Source: DASUBV01 sp963822485 (GTDB taxonomy: Bacteria > Actinomycetota > Actinomycetes > Streptosporangiales > Streptosporangiaceae). Taken from it: DNA of 64,000 nt. The notes below the pieces were generated by a model. That model was given only the letters and a program-made list of their open reading frames with translations. It was not told the origin of the DNA and made no database searches. A program made the position numbers and the translations under genes. Where the stretch lies: positions 1-64,000 of the forward strand of contig CAWGHW010000034.1 of the NCBI GenBank assembly GCA_963822485.1, given 5' to 3'. Below, piece by piece: positions 25,286-33,875 of this stretch (the first letter of the stretch is position 1; every line of letters begins with the position of its first letter).

Positions 25286-27099
25286 GCCGCGGGCCGGCGG
25301 GCGGGAACGTGCGCGAGGCCGTGTCACCCGAGATCGATGAGCAGACCGCGGAGCCGACCGAGGCCGAGGCCAGGGAGCTCGCGGAGGCCCAGGCCGCCGA
25401 GCCGGGCGGTCCGGCCCCGGGTGCTCAGCCGGCCAGTCCTCGCGGGCTGGGCCTGACCGGCTGGCTGCGCTGGGCCTGGCGCCAGCTCACCTCGATGCGG
25501 ACCGCGCTGATCTTGCTGTTCCTGCTGGCCATCGGCAGCGTGCCCGGATCCGTGCTGCCCCAGGAGGGCGTCGACCCGTCGGCGGTCAGCCAGTACTACA
25601 CCGCGCACCCGGCCCTGGCCCCGATCCTGAGCAAGCTGTCGCTGTTCAACGTGTTCGCCGCGCCCTGGTTCGCGGCCATCTACCTGCTGCTGTTCCTGTC
25701 CCTGGCCGGCTGCGTACTGCCCCGGACCTTCCGGCTGGTCGGCTCGGCCCGGCAGAAGCCGCCCCGCGCGCCGCGCTACCTGGGCCGCCTGCCACTGTCG
25801 GCCAGCTACGCCACCGCACTGTCCCCGGCCCAGGCGCTGGAGGCGGGCGGCCGCCAGCTCGGGGCCAAGCGGTTCCGGCTGCGCACCGGCGACGGCTGGA
25901 TCTCGGCCGAGAAGGGTTACCTGCGCGAGATCGGCAACCTGCTGTTCCACATCGCGCTGCTGGCCCTGCTGGCGTCCGTCGGGCTGGGCGGCATCTTCGG
26001 CTACAAGGCCAACCGGCTGCTCGTGGCGGGCCAGTCCTTCGCCGACACGCCCACCGCGCTGGCCACCTACCACCCCGGCCGCCTGGTCAACGCCACCGAC
26101 CTGGCCCCGTTCTCGATCACGCTGAATTCCTTCCGCGCCTCCTACGTCGGCTCCGGGCCCGAGCAGGACCAGCCGCTGACCTTCAACGCCGCGCTGAGCT
26201 ACACCGTCACGCCCGGCGCACGAACGCAGCACTACGACCTTCAGGTCAACCACCCGCTGGTCATCGACGGCGCCAGCATCTACCTGATCGGCCACGGGTA
26301 CGCCCCCGAGTTCAGCGTCACCGACGGTGCGGGCAAGGTCGTGTTTGCCGGGCCGGTGCCGTTCATTCCGGTCGACCAGTCCGGGCTGACCTCCGAGGGC
26401 GTCATCAAGGTCCCGGACGCCTCGCCCACCCAGCTCGGCTTCGCCGGCGTCTTCCTGCCCACGGCCGCCGACCAGAACGGCCAGCTCGTGTCGGTCTACC
26501 CGGCCGCGCTCCAGCCCCGGGTCAGCCTCGTCTCCTACGCGGGCAACCTCGGGCTGAACAACGGGCCGTCCCAGTCCGTCTACCAGCTCGACACCTCCGG
26601 CATGCACCAGCTGGCCGTCGCCCCGAGACCGCTGTCCGTCGGCCAGTCGATCACCTTGCCGCACGGCGAGGGCAAGCTCACCTTCACCGGCTACCGCCAG
26701 TGGATCAGCCTGGCCATCACTCATGACCCCGGCCAGCTTCCGGCGCTGATCTCCGCGTTTCTCGCGCTGGGCGGGCTGATCCTGTCGTTCATGGTCCGCC
26801 GCCGCCGCGTGTTCCTGCGGGCGGCCGCCGGCCCCGACGGCCAGACCATCGTGAACTTCGGCGGCCTGGCCCGGTCTGATGCGGCGGGCGGGTTCGAGGT
26901 GGAGTTCGCCGAGCTGGCCGAGGAACTGCGCACCGCGCAGGACGGCGTCACCCGGGCCAGCGGCGACGGGCCGGGGCCCGCTCAGGCCCAGAAGACTCCC
27001 AGCGATCCGGCCCCGGCCGAGGCCGAGGCCGAGCAGGCCGGCAGCACACCTGTTAGCAGCGGTAACGACCAGGCCCTCGGCTCCGCCGAGGGGGAGTGA
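25282..27099 (+). CDS. resB: Cytochrome c biogenesis protein ResB
   Basis: 605 aa, a system II cytochrome c synthase subunit. A disordered acidic N-terminus (1-50) precedes TM1 (SMRTALILLFLLAIGSVPGS), TM2 (FAAIYLLLFLSLAGCVLPRT), TM3 (NLLFHIALLALLASVGLGGI), a large extracytoplasmic domain (residues about 250-490) and a final TM (LPALISAFLALGGLILSFMV). The C-terminal Ala/Pro/Glu tail is disordered. With CcsB it binds heme and attaches it to apocytochrome c on the outer face of the membrane. It is coupled to tlpA by GTGA, and ccsB starts 7 nt after its stop. Confidence 0.94.
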   Translation: MSRGPAGGNVREAVSPEIDEQTAEPTEAEARELAEAQAAEPGGPAPGAQPASPRGLGLTGWLRWAWRQLTSMRTALILLFLLAIGSVPGSVLPQEGVDPSAVSQYYTAHPALAPILSKLSLFNVFAAPWFAAIYLLLFLSLAGCVLPRTFRLVGSARQKPPRAPRYLGRLPLSASYATALSPAQALEAGGRQLGAKRFRLRTGDGWISAEKGYLREIGNLLFHIALLALLASVGLGGIFGYKANRLLVAGQSFADTPTALATYHPGRLVNATDLAPFSITLNSFRASYVGSGPEQDQPLTFNAALSYTVTPGARTQHYDLQVNHPLVIDGASIYLIGHGYAPEFSVTDGAGKVVFAGPVPFIPVDQSGLTSEGVIKVPDASPTQLGFAGVFLPTAADQNGQLVSVYPAALQPRVSLVSYAGNLGLNNGPSQSVYQLDTSGMHQLAVAPRPLSVGQSITLPHGEGKLTFTGYRQWISLAITHDPGQLPALISAFLALGGLILSFMVRRRRVFLRAAAGPDGQTIVNFGGLARSDAAGGFEVEFAELAEELRTAQDGVTRASGDGPGPAQAQKTPSDPAPAEAEAEQAGSTPVSSGNDQALGSAEGE

Positions 27100-27106
27100 G
27101 GTTTCA

Positions 27107-28189
27107 GTGCCCGCTATCAACCCAGCGCTGGCCGACGCCAGCAACGCCCTCGTGCTCACGGCGGTGCTGCTGTACGCGCTCGCCATGCTGTGCTACGCCT
27201 GCGACTTCGCGTTCCGCAAGGAGCGGCTGCTGGCTCCCGAGAAGCCGGCCGAGGCGCAGGCTCAGGCTCAGGCCGACGTCAAGGTGCCCGAGCTAGTCGG
27301 CGCCAGCGCCGGGACGGCAGCAGCCGCCAGCACCGCTGCGGTGTCCGGCCCAGCCGGATCGGGCGGTTCCGGCGCGGCCAGCGGGTCCGCCTCCGGCGGC
27401 GCCGTGGGCACCAGCCGGTGGCCGACTGGCTTCTGGCTGCGCACCGCGTTCATCCTGACCTGCGTCGGCGTCCTCACTCACATCGCCGACATCGTCTCCC
27501 GCGGCCTCGCCGAGCACCGGGTGCCGTGGGGCAACATGTACGAGTTCATCGCCGCCATCACCTGCATGGCCGTGCTCGTCATGATCGCCGTCTCGGTCAA
27601 GTTCCGGGCCTACTACATCGGCCTGTTCGTCCTGCTCCCCGTGGTCCTGTCCCTGGCCGTCGACGTCACCTTCGTGTACACCCCGGCCGGCAGCCTGGTC
27701 CCCGCGCTGAACTCCTACTGGATCGCCATCCACGTCACCGCGATGATCATCGCCATCGGCCTGTTCCTGGTCGGCGCCGTGGTCAACGTCATGTACCTGG
27801 TCGCCGATCGCAGCGAGCGGCGCCTGGCCGCAGGCCTGCCCTCGAAGGCCGAGGGCCTGATGATGCACCTGCCCGGCACCACCGTGCTGGACCGGCTGGC
27901 CTACCGGACCATCCTGTTCGCCTTCCCGGTCTGGACGTTCGGGGTCATCGCCGGCGCCATCTGGGCTGACCACGCCTGGGGCCGCTACTGGGGCTGGGAC
28001 CCCAAGGAGACCTGGTCGTTCATCACCTGGATCGTCTACGCCGGCTACCTGCACGCCCGCGCTACTGGCGGCTGGCGCGGCCGGCGCGCCGCCTTCATCC
28101 AGCTGGTCGGCTTCGGCTGCCTGCTGTTCAACGTCATCGGGATCAACCTCTGGGTGACCGGCCTGCACTCCTACGCCGGCATGGGCTAA
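27107..28189 (+). CDS. ccsB: Cytochrome c biogenesis protein CcsB/CcsA (heme handling)
   Basis: 360 aa from GTG 27107, chosen for GGGGGAGTGAGG about 8 nt upstream. One N-terminal TM, a Ser/Gly/Ala-rich cytoplasmic linker (residues 45-105), then seven TMs. The heme-binding signature is at about residue 294: WGRYWGWDPKETWSFITW. Conserved flanking histidines occur in WIAIHVTAMIIAIGLFLVG and LHSYAGMG. It moves heme across the membrane and holds it for ligation by the ResB/CcsB complex. Last gene of the cytochrome c operon; a long hairpin follows. Confidence 0.94.
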   Translation: MPAINPALADASNALVLTAVLLYALAMLCYACDFAFRKERLLAPEKPAEAQAQAQADVKVPELVGASAGTAAAASTAAVSGPAGSGGSGAASGSASGGAVGTSRWPTGFWLRTAFILTCVGVLTHIADIVSRGLAEHRVPWGNMYEFIAAITCMAVLVMIAVSVKFRAYYIGLFVLLPVVLSLAVDVTFVYTPAGSLVPALNSYWIAIHVTAMIIAIGLFLVGAVVNVMYLVADRSERRLAAGLPSKAEGLMMHLPGTTVLDRLAYRTILFAFPVWTFGVIAGAIWADHAWGRYWGWDPKETWSFITWIVYAGYLHARATGGWRGRRAAFIQLVGFGCLLFNVIGINLWVTGLHSYAGMG

Positions 28190-28213
28190 GCCCGCCGCTG
28201 GCCCGAGCATCCA

Positions 28214-28251
28214 TGATCACCCGGCTTTCTCGCCAGAGAGCCGGGTGATCA
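28214..28251. terminator. Terminator downstream of ccsB
   Basis: Perfect 13-bp arms TGATCACCCGGCT and AGCCGGGTGATCA around a 12-nt loop, 25 nt after the ccsB stop and followed by GTTTCT. Confidence 0.75.
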
Positions 28252-28314
28252 CGTTTCTGGCCGGACTCCTGGGGCCAGTGTGACCGCGCCGCAGGGTGTA
28301 GCCCGCGCCCGCAG

Positions 28315-28370
28315 CGACGTGGTTGTAGCTCTCACGTCGGTCTAGCGACGTGGTTGTTGCAGCCACGTCG
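28315..28370. repeat. 56-bp dispersed palindromic element, copy A
   Basis: Two 25-nt arms separated by GTCTAG. Each arm begins CGACGTGGTTGT and ends CACGTCG. In this copy the arms read as direct repeats, and each is itself bounded by an inverted CGACGTG/CACGTCG. Related to 45776-45831 and 63008-63063. The remaining intergenic sequence 28371-28668 is GC-rich and shows no gene I would support. Confidence 0.8.
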
Positions 28371-28668
28371 CTGCCCGCCGCCCGAGGCGAGCCCGCCCGC
28401 GATGGGAGGCGGGTGGCGCGGTGCCAGAGTGGCGCGGCGGGCGCGGGTGGCGCGGTCCCAGAGTGGCGTGACGCCGGCTGGCGATAGGCACCGGGCTGGC
28501 TCGGGCCCGACCGTTGGTGGCGGGCGGGCTGGCGCTCGGCCGGTGTCGGGGCTGTCAGGACGCTAGGACCGGTTGTCGGCCTGGCGGGCGGTCCGGTGGA
28601 TGGGCCGGTGGTTCGACGGCTAGCAGCTGCCGTGGTGGCGGGCCAACGGGGTGGCCCGGGCCGGGCGT

Positions 28669-29082
28669 CTAGCGGTCGCCGTCGGACTCGCGGAGGCGGC
28701 GCTCGAGTTCCAGCAGGAACTCCGGGTCGTCGTCGGGCCCCATGGGGCGCCTCGGCCGGGACCGGTCGTCGTCCTCGAACGGGTCCAGGTCCATGGCCAT
28801 CGCTCGGCCAGCCGGATGGCGGCGCAGCGCCTCGGCGGGCCCGATCGCCATGCCCGCCGTCGCGCCCCGCGACAGCAGCTTCACCCGTCTGGGACGGTGG
28901 CGTGGCCGCCCGATGATCAGCCAGGCCGCGCAGCCGAAAACCGACAGCGCGATGGCGATCAGGAGCCAGGACGCCTGCGACAGGGTGCGAATCGCCCATG
29001 GCGGCGTGGTCATGATGTCGATGACGCACGGCACCACGAGGCCCACCGTAAATAGGGCAAAAATCAGACAAGCCAGCACCAT
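28669..29082 (-). CDS. Small membrane protein with phospholipase D-nuclease N-terminal (PLDc_N) domain
   Basis: 137 aa. Two membrane helices (LACLIFALFTVGLVVPCVID and ASWLLIAIALSVFGCAAWLI) form the short PLDc_N-type region seen at the start of cardiolipin synthases and in free-standing actinobacterial proteins. The remainder is a basic then acidic cytoplasmic tail (FEDDDRSRPRRPMGPDDDPE, FLLELERRLRESDGDR). It has no catalytic HKD motif, so it is not an enzyme. Convergent with ccsB and divergent from the zincin gene. Confidence 0.75.
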   Translation of the reverse strand: MVLACLIFALFTVGLVVPCVIDIMTTPPWAIRTLSQASWLLIAIALSVFGCAAWLIIGRPRHRPRRVKLLSRGATAGMAIGPAEALRRHPAGRAMAMDLDPFEDDDRSRPRRPMGPDDDPEFLLELERRLRESDGDR

Positions 29083-29240
29083 GGACGCAGCCTAGCGGCT
29101 GGTTTCCACTACCGTGGCGAATTGCGGCAGTCCGTCTTCGTCGTGATAGCTGACCATAATTAGCGATGGACCGCGCGACGGTGACGCCACGGGCGATCCC
29201 GGCATAGCCTGGCGGCCTCAGCGATCCCAGGGAGTGCGCG

Positions 29241-30773
29241 ATGCGGCTTTGGCTACTGGGCCGACGGCGCGCTCGGAAGCAAGCCAGGCCAGGCGCTCCC
29301 GACCCGGCCGACCGGGTGGCAGGTCCCCGGGAACCGGGCCTGCGGCCCGCGAATTCGCCGGGCAGCCACCGCCGTACCAGCCCGCTGCGGGTCGCTAGGC
29401 GCGGTCCCCTGGGTCGCGGCAGGTGGCCGGGTTTCGGCGCTAATCGCGACACAACGGCCGGGCGGCCTGCGGCAGGTGGCCCCGGGGCGGGCGACCCTTC
29501 GTCGGCGAGGCCGTGGGCTCGCGGTTCGGCCTCGGCCGGGCCGGCTGGCGGGGATTCTCGGCCGGGTGACGCGACAGGCGGCGGGTCGGCGGCGGCTGGG
29601 CTGGGGTCCAGGCGATGGGCAGGCGGCCCGGGGTCGGCGGGCTCGGGGCCCGGCGGCCCGGGTGGCGTTGGACCTGGGCCGGCCGCCACCGCTGGCACGG
29701 CTCGCGGTGACGCCGGGACTGGCCCTGGGAGCACGGGTGGCTGGCCAGCGGGCAACGGGCGCTCGGGGGCCGGCGACACGGCCCCGCCGTGGGCGGGCGG
29801 CCGTCACGGTGGCTCCGGCCGGCCGGGCGGCGCCGGGGCCGGCGGCCGTGCTGCTGGCCTTGGGCGGCCGAATGGCGCTGGGGCAGGTAGTCGTGATGCT
29901 GCCCTGGGGCAGCCGGGCGGCGCCGGCGGTCGTGATGCTGGCCCGGGGCAGCCGGGTGGTGCCGGGGCGGATAACGGCCGAACGGGTGGCGGCCGGGCTG
30001 CGGCCAGGGCCGAGCACCGGCGGTGGGGACTGGCCAGAGCGGCCGTCCGCACGGCGCCGGGGTCGGCGGACGCGAAGCGTGCCGCCGCCAGGCCGCCCGC
30101 GCCCGCCGCGTCGCGCCCGGCGGCGAAAGCGGAGCCGGCGGTGCCGTGGTACGAGGTAGCCCGGGGCAACCGGACGGCGGCCGGGTGGCGGGACTGCGGG
30201 AGCCTGGAGCAGGTGCTGCACCGGGAGTGGGCGCGGACCGCCGAGCCGCCGGCCGAGGCGGTCAGCGCGATCAACCGGCTGGCCGACCTGCCGCGGCTGA
30301 TCAAGGATCGGCTGGCGGCGGGCCTGGACGCTATCCACGTGGGCGGCGGCGGCGTGCCGGACCTGGATGACATGGGCCGGCTCAAGGGCGTGCCGCTACC
30401 GTCGGGGCGGGCCACCTGGGACGCGTGCGCGGGGGCCTATGGCGACCGGAAGATCGTGGTCGGGTCCCGGCCGTCGCCGACCCCGGACGTTATGTGCCAC
30501 GAGGTCGGGCACGCGCTGGACGACATCGACGGGGACCCGGGGCACTGGCAGTCGGACTCGGACGACTTCTGCGCGCTGTACGAGAACTGCCAGCCCCACC
30601 TGGTGAGTAACCTGCACCGGCAACGAGGGATTCTCGGCCGCAGAGAGTTCTTCGCCGACGCATTCGCGGCCATCGCATCCAGGCAGCGACCCGCTCTCGT
30701 CGATATGCTCGGCGGAGACACGAGGTCAGCGCTGAACGTGATGCTCTATTTCAACATGCGCTACGGCATCTGA
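29241..30773 (+). CDS. Gly/Ala/Pro-rich protein with C-terminal zincin (lethal-factor-like) metallopeptidase domain
   Basis: 510 aa. Residues 1-300 are low-complexity, mostly Gly/Ala/Pro/Arg, with degenerate repeats (GAGAGSRDAALGQPGGAGGR). No signal peptide or TM is visible. The C-terminal 200 residues are ordered and carry a zinc site: HEVGHALDD (His420, Glu421, His424) with a likely third ligand Glu469 in RREFFADAFAAI. This arrangement resembles the ATLF/M34 branch of gluzincins. A long disordered leader with a C-terminal protease resembles effector or toxin architecture, but no secretion signal is recognised, so that is inference. A 90-aa gene follows 19 nt downstream. Confidence 0.7.
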   Translation: MRLWLLGRRRARKQARPGAPDPADRVAGPREPGLRPANSPGSHRRTSPLRVARRGPLGRGRWPGFGANRDTTAGRPAAGGPGAGDPSSARPWARGSASAGPAGGDSRPGDATGGGSAAAGLGSRRWAGGPGSAGSGPGGPGGVGPGPAATAGTARGDAGTGPGSTGGWPAGNGRSGAGDTAPPWAGGRHGGSGRPGGAGAGGRAAGLGRPNGAGAGSRDAALGQPGGAGGRDAGPGQPGGAGADNGRTGGGRAAARAEHRRWGLARAAVRTAPGSADAKRAAARPPAPAASRPAAKAEPAVPWYEVARGNRTAAGWRDCGSLEQVLHREWARTAEPPAEAVSAINRLADLPRLIKDRLAAGLDAIHVGGGGVPDLDDMGRLKGVPLPSGRATWDACAGAYGDRKIVVGSRPSPTPDVMCHEVGHALDDIDGDPGHWQSDSDDFCALYENCQPHLVSNLHRQRGILGRREFFADAFAAIASRQRPALVDMLGGDTRSALNVMLYFNMRYGI

Positions 30774-30792
30774 TGGAGTGGGCAGGCGAGCG

Positions 30793-31065
30793 ATGTACGT
30801 AATACGACTACCCAATGGCAACCTGCTGGTCCCCGACTCCGTGATCAGCGATGACGGTCAGCTGATGAGCGAGGCCTACGTCGAGATTGGCCCGTCGGAC
30901 GCGGAGTACGAGCGGCTCGCCGAGGGCGCGCTGACGCAGGAGCAGTACGACGAGCGGCGCCGGCGCTGGCAGGAGGGGGACGAGCCGCTCCGGCGCGAGT
31001 TCCTCGACTTCCTGGCCCGCCACGGCAGCGCGGGCGCCGGGCCGGATCCGGCCGACGGCGCCTAG
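30793..31065 (+). CDS. Small acidic protein following the zincin gene
   Basis: 90 aa from ATG 30793, with GGCAGG 7 nt upstream; a GTG at 30778 is an alternative. N-terminal beta-hairpin-like part (MYVIRLPNGNLLVPDSVISD) then charged helices (LTQEQYDERRRRWQEGDEPL). No recognised domain. It follows the zincin gene on the same strand, so it is a candidate partner, inhibitor or immunity protein; context is the only support. Ends near a hairpin shared with convergent bldC. Confidence 0.65.
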   Translation: MYVIRLPNGNLLVPDSVISDDGQLMSEAYVEIGPSDAEYERLAEGALTQEQYDERRRRWQEGDEPLRREFLDFLARHGSAGAGPDPADGA

Positions 31066-31082
31066 CTTCGCCCGAAGGCTAG
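31062..31082. terminator. Hairpin between convergent genes
   Basis: CTAGCTTCG, CC, CGAAGGCTAG: imperfect inverted repeat with one bulge at the end of the small acidic gene, 30 nt from the bldC stop. Confidence 0.5.
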
Positions 31083-31111
31083 CCGCGCGAGCCGGGCGGG
31101 CGCGGAGGTCT

Positions 31112-31315
31112 TCAGATCGCGGATTCGGCCGCCGTGCTGGCGTCCATGCCGAGCAGGGCCCGGACCTCTGACTCACGGAACCGGCGGTGCCCGCCGGGAG
31201 TGCGGATGCTGCCGATGCGCCCGGAGGCGGCCCAGCGGGTCACCGTCTTGGGGTCGACCCGGAAAAGTGCCGCCACCTCGCCTGGTGTGAGCAGCCGCTC
31301 ACTATTTCCCTCCAC
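31112..31315 (-). CDS. bldC: BldC-family developmental regulator
   Basis: 67-aa MerR-type winged helix protein. The core LTPGEVAALFRVDPKTVTRW and RTPGGHRRFRESEVRALL closely match Streptomyces BldC, which binds DNA as head-to-tail oligomers and delays entry into sporulation. Same length class as BldC (about 68 aa). It stands alone on the minus strand with its own relatively AT-rich promoter region. Confidence 0.9.
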   Translation of the reverse strand: MEGNSERLLTPGEVAALFRVDPKTVTRWAASGRIGSIRTPGGHRRFRESEVRALLGMDASTAAESAI

Positions 31316-31652
31316 GGTCCCCTCCTGGTCGTGCGGACATCTGTCCTAAGTGTCGCAGAAGATAGCGACAAACAGCGTTTTTATCCTTAGATTCCGTAAA
31401 ATCGGTTCTGATGAGCCTTGTGGCGCCCTGGCGGCGTATGGTCATGCCTGGTGGTGCCGCAACGGTCGCGTGCGACCCACAGGCCCCTTGAGCCTCGCTG
31501 ATCACAGAGCCTCGCTGATCACAGCAAGTCGGCCGCCTGGGCGGCGGGCGCGTCAATGATCACGGAAAGTCGCCAGCGTTATACGCGGACGGATTACCGC
31601 GCTCATGGACGCCGCATTAAGGCGGCGTGCGGGGCAGGTGACCGCGGGGAAT
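31316..31652. promoter_or_regulatory. bldC promoter region with a perfect inverted repeat
   Basis: TGTCGC-8-GCGACA at 31351-31370 lies 36-55 nt upstream of the bldC start in an AT-richer stretch: a candidate operator. Further out, a 17-bp sequence AGCCTCGCTGATCACAG is directly duplicated near 31490-31523. No gene is supported in this 337-bp gap. Confidence 0.5.
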
Positions 31653-31907
31653 ATGCTGGCCGCTATGCGTGCGACGATGGCTTACACGGTGCTACGACTG
31701 GCGATCTTCGCCGTGGCACTCGGCCTGCTCTACCTGGTCGGCGCGCGGGGAATCCTGCTGATCGGGCTGGCCGCCGTGGTCAGCGCGATCCTCAGCTTCG
31801 TGGTGCTGGCCCGGTGGCGTGAGGCCATGGCCGGGTCGATCTCGCAGCGGATCACCAACGCCCGCGCGCGGCTGGACGAGGGCACCAAGGTCGAGGACGC
31901 CGACTAG
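31653..31907 (+). CDS. DUF4229-family small membrane protein
   Basis: 84 aa from ATG 31653; ATG 31605 or 31665 are alternatives, none with a strong ribosome site. Two hydrophobic helices (TVLRLAIFAVALGLLYLVGA and ILLIGLAAVVSAILSFVVLA) are followed by a short amphipathic tail (ISQRITNARARLDEG). This is the usual DUF4229 pattern of actinobacteria. Function unknown. Confidence 0.7.
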   Translation: MLAAMRATMAYTVLRLAIFAVALGLLYLVGARGILLIGLAAVVSAILSFVVLARWREAMAGSISQRITNARARLDEGTKVEDAD

Positions 31908-31910
31908 CCC

Positions 31911-31958
31911 GCTCAGCCCCTGGCCGGCTCAGCCCCTGGCCGGCACAGCCTCTAGCCG
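31911..31958. repeat. 16-bp tandem repeats after the DUF4229 gene
   Basis: GCTCAGCCCCTGGCCG twice exactly, then GCACAGCCTCTAGCCG, then a partial unit. Intergenic, between convergent genes. Confidence 0.85.
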
Positions 31959-31995
31959 GCACAGCCCCCGCCTAGCCTCGCAGCGGCGTGAGCGG

Positions 31996-33630
31996 TCAGG
32001 ACTTGTCGGCCGCCAGCCAGCCGCCGGCGGTCAGCAGTCGCAGCACCGCCGCCACCGCCTCCTGCTCGGTCAGCAGCGAGGTATCGATCACCAGGTCGGC
32101 GTCCGTCGGCTCCTCGTAGGGGTCGGAGATCCCGGTGAACTGCTTGATCACCCCGGCCCGGGCCTTGGCGTACAGGCCCTTGCGGTCGCGGGCCTCGCAG
32201 ACCTCGACGGGCGTGGCGACGTGGATGAGCAGGAAGTCGCCGACCTCGCTGACCATCTCCCTGACCCTGGCCCGCGCCGAGGCGAACGGCGCGATCGGCG
32301 CGCAGATCGCGATGCCGCCGTGCCGGGCGATCTCGGCGGCCACGAAGCCGATGCGGGCGATGTTCAGGTCGCGGTCCTCGCGGGAGAACGTCAGCCCGGC
32401 GGACAGCAGGTTCCGGACCAGGTCGCCGTCGAGCAGCGAGACCCGCCGGTCGCCGCGCTCGCTGAGCACGTCGCGCAGGTCCCTGGCGATGGTGGACTTG
32501 CCCGACCCGGACAGCCCGGTCAGGAACAGCACGAACCCGCGCGCGGAACGGGGCGGCCGCGCCCGTCGCAGCTCGCGGGCGACCTCGGGCGGGGTGAACC
32601 ACTCGGGCACCGGCGCCCCGGCGTCGAGCAGGTCGCCGAGCTGATCGGCGGACAGGTCCTCCTGCTCGGTCCCGGCCTCGATCAGGGCCAGCGGGCGCCA
32701 GACCTCGGCGCGCGGGTCGTAGGCCCAGTCGCCGGCGGGCAGGACCAGGATCGGCGCGCCCGGCAGCTGGTACCCGCCGCCGACCGGGGACAGGCCGGTG
32801 AGCGCGCCGGAGTCGGCCATCAGGTGGGTGGCGCCGTAGGCCGCCGCGATCCGGGCCCGGATGGCCAGCTCGCGGACCTGGCCGGCGATGACGGCGCCGG
32901 CCTGGCGCTCGCGCGGCGCCAGCGGGACCGGGATGACCCTGGTGTCCGGCGGCAGGCTGCCGGCAGCGGCCAGCGTGGCCCGGACCAGCGCCTCGGGCCT
33001 GGTCACCACCTCGGCCGGGCCGGCCACGAGGGGCAGGACCAGCAGCCGGGCCTTGAGCTGGCCGGCCATGTGCCGGAGCTGGCCGATCTGGCGGCTGTTC
33101 AGCGGCCCGCGGCCCGCCCAGGCCAGCACCGGGCCGTCGGGGGCCTGCGCCTTGGCCATGGCCGGGGTCAGCATCAGCCGCCGGAACGGCCCGTACTCGG
33201 GTACCCGCTGCGCGGTCACCGGGCCGGCCAGCCGGACCAGGCCGGAGTCCTCGAGCGGGGCGCGCTCGGTGATCTGGAGCACGGCCAGCGGGGTGCCCTC
33301 CGGGTCGGCCAGCGCGACGCGGGCGGCCTCCGCGGGGACGGCGCCGGCGGGGATGTCCAGGACCACCGGCACCGGGAACGGCGTGCCGTCGGCGAGCTGC
33401 CAGGAGTCGGCCACCGTGGCCACGTCGGCGGTGGTCATGAACCGGGCCAGCGGGGCGAACGCGCCCGACAGCAGCAGCTCCAGGTCGGCTAGCTGGGTCT
33501 CGCTCAGCGCGAGCGAGGGAATGGCCGTGAGGTCGCCGGGCTCACCGGCACCGGATCCGGGCGGCTGAGCCGCGCAGTCGCTGGCCTGACTGGGCTGCGA
33601 GTCCGCCTGGGCCCGCGCAGTCACGTCCAT
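31996..33630 (-). CDS. Adenylylsulfate kinase fused to a degenerate ATP-sulfurylase-like region
   Basis: 544 aa. Residues 35-330 follow the ATP sulfurylase layout (PUA-like LADLELLLSGAFAPLARFMT, then a catalytic-type domain). The catalytic motifs are lost: the expected QxRNPxHxxH reads AGRGPLNSRQ, and the GRDHAGVG loop reads ADSGALTG. Residues 360-535 are an intact APS kinase: P-loop FLTGLSGSGKST, DRDLNIARIGFVAAEIARHG, FTGISDPYEEPTDADLVIDT. It should therefore phosphorylate APS to PAPS, with the N-terminal part as a regulatory or structural remnant. ATP sulfurylase activity would have to come from elsewhere. No other sulfate genes are adjacent. Confidence 0.85.
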   Translation of the reverse strand: MDVTARAQADSQPSQASDCAAQPPGSGAGEPGDLTAIPSLALSETQLADLELLLSGAFAPLARFMTTADVATVADSWQLADGTPFPVPVVLDIPAGAVPAEAARVALADPEGTPLAVLQITERAPLEDSGLVRLAGPVTAQRVPEYGPFRRLMLTPAMAKAQAPDGPVLAWAGRGPLNSRQIGQLRHMAGQLKARLLVLPLVAGPAEVVTRPEALVRATLAAAGSLPPDTRVIPVPLAPRERQAGAVIAGQVRELAIRARIAAAYGATHLMADSGALTGLSPVGGGYQLPGAPILVLPAGDWAYDPRAEVWRPLALIEAGTEQEDLSADQLGDLLDAGAPVPEWFTPPEVARELRRARPPRSARGFVLFLTGLSGSGKSTIARDLRDVLSERGDRRVSLLDGDLVRNLLSAGLTFSREDRDLNIARIGFVAAEIARHGGIAICAPIAPFASARARVREMVSEVGDFLLIHVATPVEVCEARDRKGLYAKARAGVIKQFTGISDPYEEPTDADLVIDTSLLTEQEAVAAVLRLLTAGGWLAADKS

Positions 33631-33875
33631 CCTCCGTCCACCCCCGCGTCCGCTCGGACGTTGTCACGCTGATGGGATGCCGCGGCGCCTGCCGGGCCAA
33701 CATGAGGCTACACGCGAGCGGCAGCCGCGCTCACAGCATCACTGGTTCGCTCGCCTCCGGGCCCCACCCGCCGCCCCTGCCCGCTTCACTGCGTCGCCTT
33801 CCCTCGTCGCTCGCTCCCCGTCGCTCGCTTCGTCGCTCGCTCCTCAGTCCAGGCAACGCGCGCCCTCCGGCTCGC

